NCBI GenBank assembly: GCA_040219275.1
Contig: JAVJSU010000049.1
Span: forward strand, 1 to 37,052
Direction: 5' to 3'
Source of the DNA: JAVJSU01 sp040219275
GTDB lineage: Bacteria; Chloroflexota; Anaerolineae; Aggregatilineales; Phototrophicaceae
DNA length: 37,052 bases
The notes below the pieces were generated by a model. The model searched no databases and had not been told where the DNA came from. It saw nothing but the letters and a program-made list of their open reading frames with translations. Below are positions 24,574-32,973 of the stretch, in pieces. Both the position numbers and the translations under genes were made by a program. Each line of letters begins with the position of its first letter. Position 1 is the first letter of the stretch.

Positions 24574-25878
24574 ATGAAAATTGTAGTTATCGGTGGTGGT
24601 TCAACCTATACGCCGGAGCTTGTTAAGGGATTTATCAACACACAGGCAACATTACCTCTCACTGAGCTGTGTTTAATGGACATTGATGCCCACCGTCTGG
24701 AGATTGTCGGCGGATTTGCACAACGGATGGTAACAAGTGCGAATGGCAACTTTGATGTAACGTTAACCACCCATCGAAAGCAGGCGATCAAAGACGCGGC
24801 ATATGTCATCACGCAATTTCGCGTTGGTGGTATGCACGCACGACGCGAAGATGAATACCTTGGTCGGCGGCACGGCATTATCGGTCAAGAAACAACCGGT
24901 GTAGGAGGCATGGCGAAGGCACTACGCACCATCCCAATCATCCTGGATATTGCACGTGAAATGCGCGAGCTTGCGCCCAATGCACCGCTCATCAACTTCA
25001 CCAATCCGGCAGGCTTAGTGACACAAGCTCTTGTGGAATATGCACCTGAAATCGTGAGCATCGGCGTATGCAATGTACCGATGATTACGAAAATGCGCCT
25101 GCTAGATGGGCTTGCAACGCGCGGGATTACGGTTGAACCTCAGCGTGCAGAACTGGACACACTCGGACTCAACCATTTAAGCTGGCATCGTGGACTTACG
25201 ATTGATGGTGAGGACGTGTGGTCACAGGTACTTGAAGGTCTACAAGCTGATCCTGAAGCCTTCGCGCTCGGTTCGTGGGATAGCGACACACTCAATACCT
25301 TGCACATGATCCCGAATTATTATCTGGAATATTTCTACTATACAGAGAAAAAACGTCAATCGCAGGACGCATGGCCTCCATCACGCGCTGAAGAAGTGAT
25401 GGACATTGAGCGTGAATTATTAGCCTACTACGCGAATACATCGAATGATATTCCGCCTGAAAGTTTAGAGCAACGGGGCGGGGCATATTACTCGACGGTT
25501 GCCACATTGTTGGTGAATGCCCATCATAATGACACCGGTGAAGTCCACGTTGTCAACACGCTGAATAATGGCGCAGTTGTAGAGTGGCCCGACAATTGGG
25601 TGCTGGAATTACCGGCTCATATCGACAGGCAAGGCGCACATCCCCTGCCTGCACAGCCCTTGCCCTTAGAAGTCTTCGGGTTGATCGCGACAATCAAATC
25701 TTATGAGTTATTGACCGTTGAAGCCGCTGTCCATGGTGACCTATCGGCAATACGTAAAGCCCTCTTAGCACACCCGTTGGGACCGCCCGCCGATCATATC
25801 AATGCCGTAATTGATGATCTGCTGACAGTCAATCGGGATTACTTACCTCAGTTTGCCGCCATGCAGAATGGGGTGTAA
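24574..25878 (+). CDS. GH4 glycosidase (6-phospho-glucosidase type)
   Basis: This 434-residue GH4 enzyme cleaves glycosides by an oxidation-elimination mechanism that needs NAD and a divalent metal. The N-terminal NAD fold has GGGSTYTP (7-14), followed by FRVGGMHARREDE, NFTNPAG (141-147), the metal ligands C166 in IGVCNVP and H201 in GLNHLSW. The QETTGVGG stretch is typical of the 6-phospho-beta-glucosidase branch. No phosphotransferase system is present; the BadF-type kinase 3 bp downstream may make the phosphosugar instead. Whether the enzyme needs a 6-phosphate cannot be read from the sequence. Confidence 0.9.
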   Translation: MKIVVIGGGSTYTPELVKGFINTQATLPLTELCLMDIDAHRLEIVGGFAQRMVTSANGNFDVTLTTHRKQAIKDAAYVITQFRVGGMHARREDEYLGRRHGIIGQETTGVGGMAKALRTIPIILDIAREMRELAPNAPLINFTNPAGLVTQALVEYAPEIVSIGVCNVPMITKMRLLDGLATRGITVEPQRAELDTLGLNHLSWHRGLTIDGEDVWSQVLEGLQADPEAFALGSWDSDTLNTLHMIPNYYLEYFYYTEKKRQSQDAWPPSRAEEVMDIERELLAYYANTSNDIPPESLEQRGGAYYSTVATLLVNAHHNDTGEVHVVNTLNNGAVVEWPDNWVLELPAHIDRQGAHPLPAQPLPLEVFGLIATIKSYELLTVEAAVHGDLSAIRKALLAHPLGPPADHINAVIDDLLTVNRDYLPQFAAMQNGV

Positions 25879-25881
25879 CCT

Positions 25882-26895
25882 ATGACTCAATTTTTCCTTG
25901 GTGTAGATGTCGGCGGGACAAAAACTCACGCGGTTTTGGCGAACGAAACGGGACAAATCTTAGCATTTCATACGGACGAAGCCGGCAATCCCGAAGTCAC
26001 TGGATTTTCGCACCTGGCAACACTCAATCAGCGTGTGGTACACGCAATCTGCGATCAGGCAGGCATTGAGTTACATCATATTAGCGGAGCGGCATTTGGT
26101 ATCGCCGGCTTCGACTGGCGTTCTCAAACCGCCCAATTTCAAGACGTTGTCAGGATGGACGGTCTCACAGACAACGTCATGGTCACCAATGATACGATTC
26201 TCGGATTAACTGCCGGCGCAACAGCCGGTTGGGGCATCTGTTTAGTTGCTGGAACGAGTTTTAATTGTCGTGGGCGCACACTTGATGGACGCGAAGGACG
26301 CGTGATTGGCGATGGGTTACGCTGGGGCGAGGGGGCGGGTGCGCTTGAACTTGCGACATATGCGGTGGAGGCAATTTGCGCGGCATGGGCGCGGCGGGGA
26401 GAGCCAACCTCATTGACACAAGCCTTATTACAATATTATGGCTATACTTCCATCGATATGTTAATTGAAGACCTTGTGCTTTTTAGAAAGAAAATCGAGC
26501 CGGATTTTGCCTTAAGGGTTTTTGAAATGGCACACGATGGGGATCTTGTTGCCAACAAGTGCGTTATCCGTGCCGCTGAATCACTGGGGAGTCTGGCATT
26601 CGGTGTAATACGGCAATTATCTCTGGAACGGGAAAACTTCGAGGTAGTTTTGACAGGCAGTATGTTTAAAGCAGGGGCGATACTCATTGATCCGCTAAAA
26701 ACCTATATAAGCAAACATGCACCGGGGGCAACGCTGGTTCATCTAGAAGCGCCGCCTGTTGCCGGAGCGGTCATGCTTGCAATACAGCAACAGAGGGCTA
26801 TCCACACACATAAATTTCGGGCGACCCTACTTGCAAATCTCGCTGACTATTATCCGGCAACATCAATCGTTACAGGAGGAGGCACTTCTGCATGA
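25882..26895 (+). CDS. BadF/BadG-type sugar kinase (GlcNAc kinase-like)
   Basis: This 337-residue protein belongs to the ASKHA ATPase fold, BadF/BadG/BcrA/BcrD branch, which includes N-acetylglucosamine kinases. It has the phosphate-1 loop DVGGTKTHAVLA (9-20), a nearby D for catalysis in the TNDTILGLTAGAT stretch, GTSFNCRG for phosphate 2 and VLTGSMFKAG for the adenosine side. It probably phosphorylates the imported sugar or the monosaccharide released by the GH4 enzyme. It overlaps the following sulfatase gene by 4 bp (ATGA), so the two are coupled. The substrate could be an amino sugar, which would fit a sulfated glycosaminoglycan-like source. Confidence 0.85.
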   Translation: MTQFFLGVDVGGTKTHAVLANETGQILAFHTDEAGNPEVTGFSHLATLNQRVVHAICDQAGIELHHISGAAFGIAGFDWRSQTAQFQDVVRMDGLTDNVMVTNDTILGLTAGATAGWGICLVAGTSFNCRGRTLDGREGRVIGDGLRWGEGAGALELATYAVEAICAAWARRGEPTSLTQALLQYYGYTSIDMLIEDLVLFRKKIEPDFALRVFEMAHDGDLVANKCVIRAAESLGSLAFGVIRQLSLERENFEVVLTGSMFKAGAILIDPLKTYISKHAPGATLVHLEAPPVAGAVMLAIQQQRAIHTHKFRATLLANLADYYPATSIVTGGGTSA

Positions 26896-28361
26896 AAGCG
26901 ATTATGCTGATGTTCGACTCGCTTAATCGGCATTGCTTGCCACCTTATGGGTGTGACCGGGTTAAAGCCCCTAATTTTGACAGGTTAGCAAAACGAACTG
27001 TCACATTCCAGAACGCCTATGTCGGCAGTATGCCCTGTATACCGGCGCGACGGGAATTACATACAGGTCGTTATAATTTCTTACATCGCAGTTGGGGACC
27101 TCTCGAACCTTTTGATGATTCAATGCCACAACTTCTTGGCGAAAATGGCATCTACTCACATCTCGTCAGCGATCACACCCATTATTGGGAAGATGGCGGG
27201 GCGACGTATCACAATCGGTATTCAAGTTGGGAGATCATTCGTGGGCAAGAGGGGGATGCGTGGAAAGGGCATGTCGCCGATCCACAACCACCACCCAATA
27301 TCAACGGGGAAAGAGGGCAACGCACCCGTCAGGATTGGGTTAATCGGACTTATCTACATTCCAATGAAGCCATGCCACAGGTACAGACGGTTGATCGAGG
27401 GCTTGAGTTCATTACCACAAATCATGCTGAAGACAACTGGTTTTTGCAGATCGAAACGTTTGATCCACATGAACCATTTTTCACACAAGCTGAATTTCAA
27501 GACTTATATCCACATGACTACGATGGACCACTTTTCGATTGGCCCGCATATGAACACGTCAGCGAAACACCGGAACAAGTCGCACACTTACGCTATCAAT
27601 ATGCCTCACTCGTGAGCATGTGCGACGCGCAATTGGGACGCGTGCTTGATGCGATGGACAAGTACAACCTGTGGCAAAACACCTTGCTGATTGTCTGCAC
27701 CGATCACGGGTTTATGTTAGGTGAGCATGAGTGGTGGGCAAAAGTAAAACAGCCTTTTTATCAGGAAATCGCGCATATCCCGCTGTTCATCTGGGATCCG
27801 CGCAGTCAAATCACTCATGAATCGCGTTCATCACTTGTTCAACTCATTGATCTCCCTGCGACCTTGCTTGATTACTTCGGTGTAGAGAAACCATCAGATA
27901 TGCAGGGACACACACTTAAAGATGTGATAACGTATGATACGCCGGTAAGGGATAGTGCATTATTCGGGATTCATGGCGGTCACATTAACGTGACCGACGG
28001 CACATATGTGTATATGCGTGCACCTGTAAATCAGGACAACGCGCCACTCTACGAATATACATTGATGCCAACGCACATGGATAAACCTTTTTCGCCTGAA
28101 GAACTAAATAGCGCGGAACTAGAACCACCGTTTACTTTCACAAAGGGCTGTCCGGTGCTCAAGTTACCTGCACGCCCGTGGGTAAATCCGTTTCCGTTTG
28201 GGACATTGTTATTCGATGTACGTCATGATCCAGAACAGCTCAACCCTATAACAACAGCAGAACCACACATCGAATCACGCATGGTTGATCTGATGAAAAA
28301 CCTGATGCAATCTAACGATGCTCCAAAAGAACAATACGACCGGTTGGGATTATCCGAGTAG
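26892..28361 (+). CDS. Formylglycine-type sulfatase (cassette B)
   Basis: This 489-residue sulfatase has C-I-P-A-R at 49-53, the motif whose Cys becomes formylglycine. D9 follows the first strand, DPHEP is at 191-195, TDHG at 270-273 and K286 at the expected place. It is shorter than, and clearly different from, the cassette A sulfatase. There is no signal peptide, so it would desulfate a small imported sugar. Its overlap with the kinase gene suggests that desulfation and phosphorylation act on the same compound. It ends cassette B, 73 bp before the end of the convergent enolase-family gene. Confidence 0.9.
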   Translation: MKAIMLMFDSLNRHCLPPYGCDRVKAPNFDRLAKRTVTFQNAYVGSMPCIPARRELHTGRYNFLHRSWGPLEPFDDSMPQLLGENGIYSHLVSDHTHYWEDGGATYHNRYSSWEIIRGQEGDAWKGHVADPQPPPNINGERGQRTRQDWVNRTYLHSNEAMPQVQTVDRGLEFITTNHAEDNWFLQIETFDPHEPFFTQAEFQDLYPHDYDGPLFDWPAYEHVSETPEQVAHLRYQYASLVSMCDAQLGRVLDAMDKYNLWQNTLLIVCTDHGFMLGEHEWWAKVKQPFYQEIAHIPLFIWDPRSQITHESRSSLVQLIDLPATLLDYFGVEKPSDMQGHTLKDVITYDTPVRDSALFGIHGGHINVTDGTYVYMRAPVNQDNAPLYEYTLMPTHMDKPFSPEELNSAELEPPFTFTKGCPVLKLPARPWVNPFPFGTLLFDVRHDPEQLNPITTAEPHIESRMVDLMKNLMQSNDAPKEQYDRLGLSE

Positions 28362-28434
28362 GTGGACTACAGACCAATTTGACTATCCCAATGGGGTTAG
28401 GGGCGATCTCTGCTTGCTCGACGAAATGTAATCC

Positions 28435-29583
28435 TTATGCGTGATCTGTAAACGGGGCTAAATTCGGATGAAATGTGATCTCCGATTTCACATCACTGAT
28501 TCCTGAGCAAGCCCATTGTTTACGCGCTTGGTCGTCAAGAAGCAACCCGTGTCCGGGGCGTTCTGGCGCATAAGCGAAACCGCCACTGATTTTGACAGGT
28601 GTTTCTAGCAAGTGAATAAAATTGTGAAACGCATATTCAATGGCAATACATTCCGGCAGGGCGGCGGCTAAATGTACGCCTACTTCAAAAAGCGTGTTGC
28701 CCAGTGAAATGGGAATTCCCGCTTCTGCCGCCAGCCAACCGATCCTCAAGCCGTCCGAAATCTGCCCATGGATATTGAGTATATCTACAATACCCGACTC
28801 GATTAACCGTCGTTTTCCACTGGTATCAACATACTCGCCAATATTTAAATGCACATCCGGTAATGCGGATTTGATAAAACGAAGACCTTCAATATCTTCA
28901 CGTAAGATCGGGTCTTCTACCCAGAAAATATCGATCCCCGCTCGCTGAAACAGCCGTACGCGCCGTACAGTTTCTTTAGGCGACCAAGACTCATTGGCAT
29001 CTATCATCAATCGTGTCTCTGATCCCATGATAGATTGAATTAATTTCAGGCGGTCAAGCTCCCATTGTACGTCCTTGTGACCGACCTTAGCTTTGAAGGC
29101 TGTAAATCCCTGTGCTTTCACCTGCCGGAGATAATGCGTGAGTGCATCATCACACAAATGAAATTCAAGTAAACTAGCATAAACGGGCACGTGTGCTTCG
29201 GTACCACCAAGATACCGAAACAACGGTAAATCTGCACCTTTAGCCGCAATATCCCAGAGTGCCGTATTAATTGCACCGCCAAAATCAATCGTCGTCTTTG
29301 ATGACCGATTCCCGCCACGTGGTCGTGAGATACGATGAATGAGTGTATAGGGATTCTGGTTGAGCACAGACGGTAAAAACTCTAGTTCAAAGATACGTTT
29401 AAGTTCATCGAGTGCTGGTAAAGGCGAAAATAGCGATAAGAAAAATCCCGTTCCGACTAATCCTGTGTCTGTCAGTAATTCTAGAATGCCGATGTAGTGC
29501 CACTCACTCTTGACCTGTGCATCGCCGATAACGCGATCACGCGGAAAAGCGAAACGCGTTAATTCATAAGAAACAATTTTCAT
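28435..29583 (-). CDS. Enolase-superfamily sugar acid dehydratase or racemase
   Basis: This 382-residue mandelate racemase/muconate lactonizing-type protein has an N-terminal capping domain (1-130) and a TIM barrel. Visible active-site parts are the K-A-K pair (K164, K166) and the metal ligands D195 (MIDANES), E223 (WVEDP) and E250 (NIGEY). At the seventh strand, where dehydratases of the mandelate racemase group usually have PH, this one reads GIPISLGNTLF, so the usual His is not obvious. It probably dehydrates a sugar acid or epimerises a related acid. It is the last gene of the leftward cassette C operon, 60 bp after the propeller gene. Confidence 0.82.
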   Translation of the reverse strand: MKIVSYELTRFAFPRDRVIGDAQVKSEWHYIGILELLTDTGLVGTGFFLSLFSPLPALDELKRIFELEFLPSVLNQNPYTLIHRISRPRGGNRSSKTTIDFGGAINTALWDIAAKGADLPLFRYLGGTEAHVPVYASLLEFHLCDDALTHYLRQVKAQGFTAFKAKVGHKDVQWELDRLKLIQSIMGSETRLMIDANESWSPKETVRRVRLFQRAGIDIFWVEDPILREDIEGLRFIKSALPDVHLNIGEYVDTSGKRRLIESGIVDILNIHGQISDGLRIGWLAAEAGIPISLGNTLFEVGVHLAAALPECIAIEYAFHNFIHLLETPVKISGGFAYAPERPGHGLLLDDQARKQWACSGISDVKSEITFHPNLAPFTDHA

Positions 29584-29643
29584 TTTTGAGATACCTTTTG
29601 CCGTTTGCTATAACACATTCAGGTTGATTGTGAACAGTTCAAA

Positions 29644-30504
29644 TCATGCAATGGTGGTCGCCAAACCGTCGCGGAGTTGCGATAAGCTCAATGATTGTAA
29701 GCCCGCCTCATGACCGATCCAGAGTTTATCATCCTGAAAAAGGAGCACCAGCGCAGGGGGAATATCAGGGATTAATTTCCATGGAGTCGAGTGTGGCGTT
29801 ACAGAATAACGATACCAGAGGGATGTGGTATCGCTGAGAACACGCACACCCATAGGTAGCGCCAACGCGTTTACAGTTTCAAAATTTTGATCTACAGGTT
29901 CAAAATGATGCCCCATGTCTGCCGAGGACCACAAACCGATGGTTTCAGTACCGGCAAAAATATGATTTTCGACATCTACGCCAATACATTGAACCGCATC
30001 GGTAATAGTCATGACCTGTTTCCATGCTCTGCCACCATTCGGCGAGCGATATAAGCCACCTTCTGTGCCAACAAAGACGGTTTCCCAGTGAGGCCACTCT
30101 AAACGTGAGGGCATCCAGCTTATACATAGCACAGGATGCTGATGTAAACCAACATTGACCTGCTCCCAGTGCTCACCATAATCTGTGCTACGTAAAACAT
30201 GTCCTTCCTGCGTTCCTGCGAGTATAACCGAATCATTTTCTGGCTGAGCTACTAAACAGGTTACAAGCGCGTCCACGCCGTCCAACCATGCCGCCGTCCA
30301 ACTTATGCCATTATCTTTGCTAAACACAATGCCATGAGGGCTACCCGCAACGATAATTCGATCCGATAATGCAAGACATGTAAGCACTATTTCTAAAGGT
30401 TGATGAACATTTTCGACATGATTAGACTCAATACGAAGCAATCCCTGGCTACTTGCCGCCCAGATTACTTCCTTTTGGCTACTTAAGGAAAATATCGTTG
30501 GCAC
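29644..30504 (-). CDS. Cytosolic Asp-box beta-propeller protein
   Basis: This 286-residue protein is built of beta repeats with Asp-box (BNR-like) signatures: SKDNGISW (62-69), STDYGEHW (106-113), SPNGGRAW (154-161) and a weaker SADMGHHF (194-201), each followed about 20 residues later by an I/V-x-A/V-G-T type strand. This is the pattern of six- or seven-bladed propellers such as YCF48-like assembly factors and sialidases. No signal peptide or membrane span is present and no sialidase arginine triad is evident, so a scaffold or ligand-binding role is likely. The start is GTG 30504 with GGAG upstream, only 3 bp after the chaperonin-like gene's stop. The tight coupling suggests that the two proteins work together. 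Confidence 0.7.
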   Translation of the reverse strand: MPTIFSLSSQKEVIWAASSQGLLRIESNHVENVHQPLEIVLTCLALSDRIIVAGSPHGIVFSKDNGISWTAAWLDGVDALVTCLVAQPENDSVILAGTQEGHVLRSTDYGEHWEQVNVGLHQHPVLCISWMPSRLEWPHWETVFVGTEGGLYRSPNGGRAWKQVMTITDAVQCIGVDVENHIFAGTETIGLWSSADMGHHFEPVDQNFETVNALALPMGVRVLSDTTSLWYRYSVTPHSTPWKLIPDIPPALVLLFQDDKLWIGHEAGLQSLSLSQLRDGLATTIA

Positions 30505-30507
30505 GAA

Positions 30508-32064
30508 TTAAGGCTCCATTGAAACTTTAGGTTTGCGATGATGCACAATAACATCGGTTGATAATGCCATTAATGCACTACTGACGGCAGAACGCACCGC
30601 TCTTATGATACCTTCTGCGGAATCAACAATTCGCAAATCAGAAGTACCCGTAATCTTGGCGGTTCGTACGTCAAAGACAGTTTTTTGAGTTTTGAGTTTA
30701 TCAGAGATTACACCGATATTTTCGTATCCGGCATTTTCGAGCAATTGACGAAGCGGTGCACTCAATGCCTTTTGCAAGATGGAGCGGCTAACACTCTGTT
30801 TTAGGATATGCTCAAGATGTAATCCAGCCCGATACAACTCTGCCCCGCCGCCGGCAATCACACCGCTTCTCTGGGCGTTGCTGACGATTTTTACGCCACG
30901 CTTCGCCAATTCAAGACGGGCATCCCGTTCAATTTCGGAAGCCGCGCCGATCCATAAGCGACACAACACGCCCTCAAGCGATGCAAGACGGCGCTGTATA
31001 GCGGGCGTTTTGTGTGGAATTGCGCGTAATTGAAATACTAAATCTCTCACCGCCGCGTGATTCTGTTGTTTTGAGACAATTGTAACGATCTCGTTGTTCA
31101 CTTCCAACCGCTGAACGTGACCAAAGTAATCGCCTGTCACCTGATTGATAGGATACCCTCGAGACTCCCCGATTACGGTTGCGCCTGTAAGCAATTGTAA
31201 ATCCTGATACGCCTGCATCCGTTCAATTTCAGTGAGTTTTAGTTGAACGAGCGACACCTTCTGTTTATTCGTATTGGCAATCAAATAATTGAGCGCCTTA
31301 TGCTCAATATTGGGTGTTATAAGTACCATAGGCTGAGAATCTTGCATAAAACGAAGTAGTTGTTGCAGTTGCACATCTGACTTGAGCGCTTCATCAATCA
31401 GTACAATGCAAGGATTCTGCAAAATCACCCGTCTATTTTCCGTATAGAAATGGCTCGCAGGTACTTGAGCAGGGAAATGTGCGCCCTCTAGGTAAATGCG
31501 TTCGATTGACCGTGCCGGATGTTTTTCTACGTGGACATAAGCATCTGGTCCAAGCAAATAGGCAATTTCGCCAAGCACCTGCGCCAGTTCAAAATCATCA
31601 ACTGCCGATAAAGCCACATGCGCCAGCTGATCTTCCGTACATAGCGCCTGTGTATGTTCCCTCAAATATTGCTCAACCTGAAGTAATGCCGTGTTGAGTT
31701 CTGCCCGCAACTCACTATATGTTGTTGCCTCGGCCTGTAGTAGTTTGTAACCTTCATTGAAGACTGCACGGGCGATCACAGCGGCAGTTGCCCCACAATC
31801 CCCCAAATCTTCACTTATTTTCCAGATCATATTACGCATAATCATCGCGCCAACATCAACTCCCTGATGTTCCAGTTGAACTATCCGCCGCACGATGGTG
31901 CCGGAATCATCAAGTAATTCCGGGGCTAAATGATTAAACCGTTGGTTTGCTACAAAACCCGTCACCGGACCTAGCGTAGGGGCGATAAGGTCAGCGACCA
32001 AGTTAATGCCCCGTCGCAAATGATGATGTACCTGTGGTTGTAGCCGAACACCGTAAGTAGTCAT
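30508..32064 (-). CDS. Degenerate GroEL-like chaperonin
   Basis: This 518-residue protein aligns by eye with group I chaperonin along its length. Matching parts are TLGP (30-33), D52-D53 near GroEL Asp52, GDCGATAAVIARAVFNEG (88-105) against GDGTTTATVLAQAIITEG, the apical segment with DLQLLTGATVIGE (288-300), WIGAASEIE against VGAATEVE, GVIAGGGAEL (401-410), and D481 at GroEL Asp495. Differences matter: the phosphate-binding G-T-T-T is C-G-A-T, and the position of catalytic Asp398 (25-residue spacing between GAA and GVxAGGG conserved) is Arg389. The GGM tail is absent. ATP hydrolysis is therefore doubtful. It is not a housekeeping groEL: no groES lies nearby, and it sits 3 bp from a sugar permease gene and 3 bp from the propeller gene. 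Confidence 0.85.
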   Translation of the reverse strand: MTTYGVRLQPQVHHHLRRGINLVADLIAPTLGPVTGFVANQRFNHLAPELLDDSGTIVRRIVQLEHQGVDVGAMIMRNMIWKISEDLGDCGATAAVIARAVFNEGYKLLQAEATTYSELRAELNTALLQVEQYLREHTQALCTEDQLAHVALSAVDDFELAQVLGEIAYLLGPDAYVHVEKHPARSIERIYLEGAHFPAQVPASHFYTENRRVILQNPCIVLIDEALKSDVQLQQLLRFMQDSQPMVLITPNIEHKALNYLIANTNKQKVSLVQLKLTEIERMQAYQDLQLLTGATVIGESRGYPINQVTGDYFGHVQRLEVNNEIVTIVSKQQNHAAVRDLVFQLRAIPHKTPAIQRRLASLEGVLCRLWIGAASEIERDARLELAKRGVKIVSNAQRSGVIAGGGAELYRAGLHLEHILKQSVSRSILQKALSAPLRQLLENAGYENIGVISDKLKTQKTVFDVRTAKITGTSDLRIVDSAEGIIRAVRSAVSSALMALSTDVIVHHRKPKVSMEP

Positions 32065-32067
32065 TAT

Positions 32068-32958
32068 TTATCCTTTAATGCCGGTGAGGCTGATGCCCTC
32101 GATGAATGTACGTTGTGCAAAAAAGAAAATGATAATCATCGGTAGCGTGAACATCGTCGCCGCCGCCATTAATAATGCCCATTCAGCACCATGCTGTGTA
32201 AAATAGAGTTGTAGCCCGATAGAAAGTGTGTAATTACTCGCATCTCGCATATAAATCAGGGGACCGAGAAAATCGTTCCACGCATAGACCATTTCAAAAA
32301 TGGCAATCGTAATGATGGCAGGTTTCATCAATGGCACAACAATACGCCAGAAAATACCTAATTCCGTACAGCCATCAATCCGCGCCGCATCATCAAGTTC
32401 TGATGGTATCGTCATCATAAACTGCCGCATCAAGAAAATGTAAAAAGCATTGCCCAAAAATGGGGGAATGATGAGTGGCAAAAATGTATTCAACCAGCCA
32501 ATTTTACTGAACAGAATAAATAGTGGGATCATCCGTACCTGAAAAGGTAACATCATCGTTGCCAGCACAAGGAAGAAAACGATGTTACGCCCCGGCCACT
32601 TTATGCGTGCAAAACCATAGGCGATAAAGGTATTTGAAATCACTGCGCCAATCGTGGCTACTGTGGTGTAAAATAGCGAATTGACTGTATAGCGCCAGAA
32701 ATCTATTGCATCCAGAGCTTCAATATAATTCCCAAAATCAAATGATGCTGGAATCAACGAAACGGGTAGGTCAAAAATTTCTGTATCCTGCTTCAATGAA
32801 CTGGATACCATCCACAAGAACGGTAGCATGAAAATGATACCAAAGATGATAAGTAGTACATGCTGTATGAAAAAACGCAGTATTTTATCGAGCAAGTAGC
32901 GGCGTTTATCAGCACGATATTGTGCGGTTTGATACGGTAAATCTATAATATCTGCCAT
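32068..32958 (-). CDS. Sugar ABC transporter permease, MalG-type (cassette C)
   Basis: This 296-residue protein has six predicted spans after a charged cytoplasmic start (RADKRRYLLDKILRFF). The EAA loop reads ELDDAARIDGCTELGIFWRIVVP, and the C terminus RTFIEGISLTGIKG is typical. It lies 15 bp after the first permease gene and 3 bp before the chaperonin-like gene; the latter's ribosome site AAAGGA is inside this gene's last codons. Confidence 0.9.
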   Translation of the reverse strand: MADIIDLPYQTAQYRADKRRYLLDKILRFFIQHVLLIIFGIIFMLPFLWMVSSSLKQDTEIFDLPVSLIPASFDFGNYIEALDAIDFWRYTVNSLFYTTVATIGAVISNTFIAYGFARIKWPGRNIVFFLVLATMMLPFQVRMIPLFILFSKIGWLNTFLPLIIPPFLGNAFYIFLMRQFMMTIPSELDDAARIDGCTELGIFWRIVVPLMKPAIITIAIFEMVYAWNDFLGPLIYMRDASNYTLSIGLQLYFTQHGAEWALLMAAATMFTLPMIIIFFFAQRTFIEGISLTGIKG

Positions 32959-32973
32959 TGGTCTCCCTTAAAT

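Noticed and set aside
30508..32064. Housekeeping groEL
   Set aside because: Altered ATP-site residues, no GGM tail, no groES next to it and an operon position between a permease and a propeller gene.
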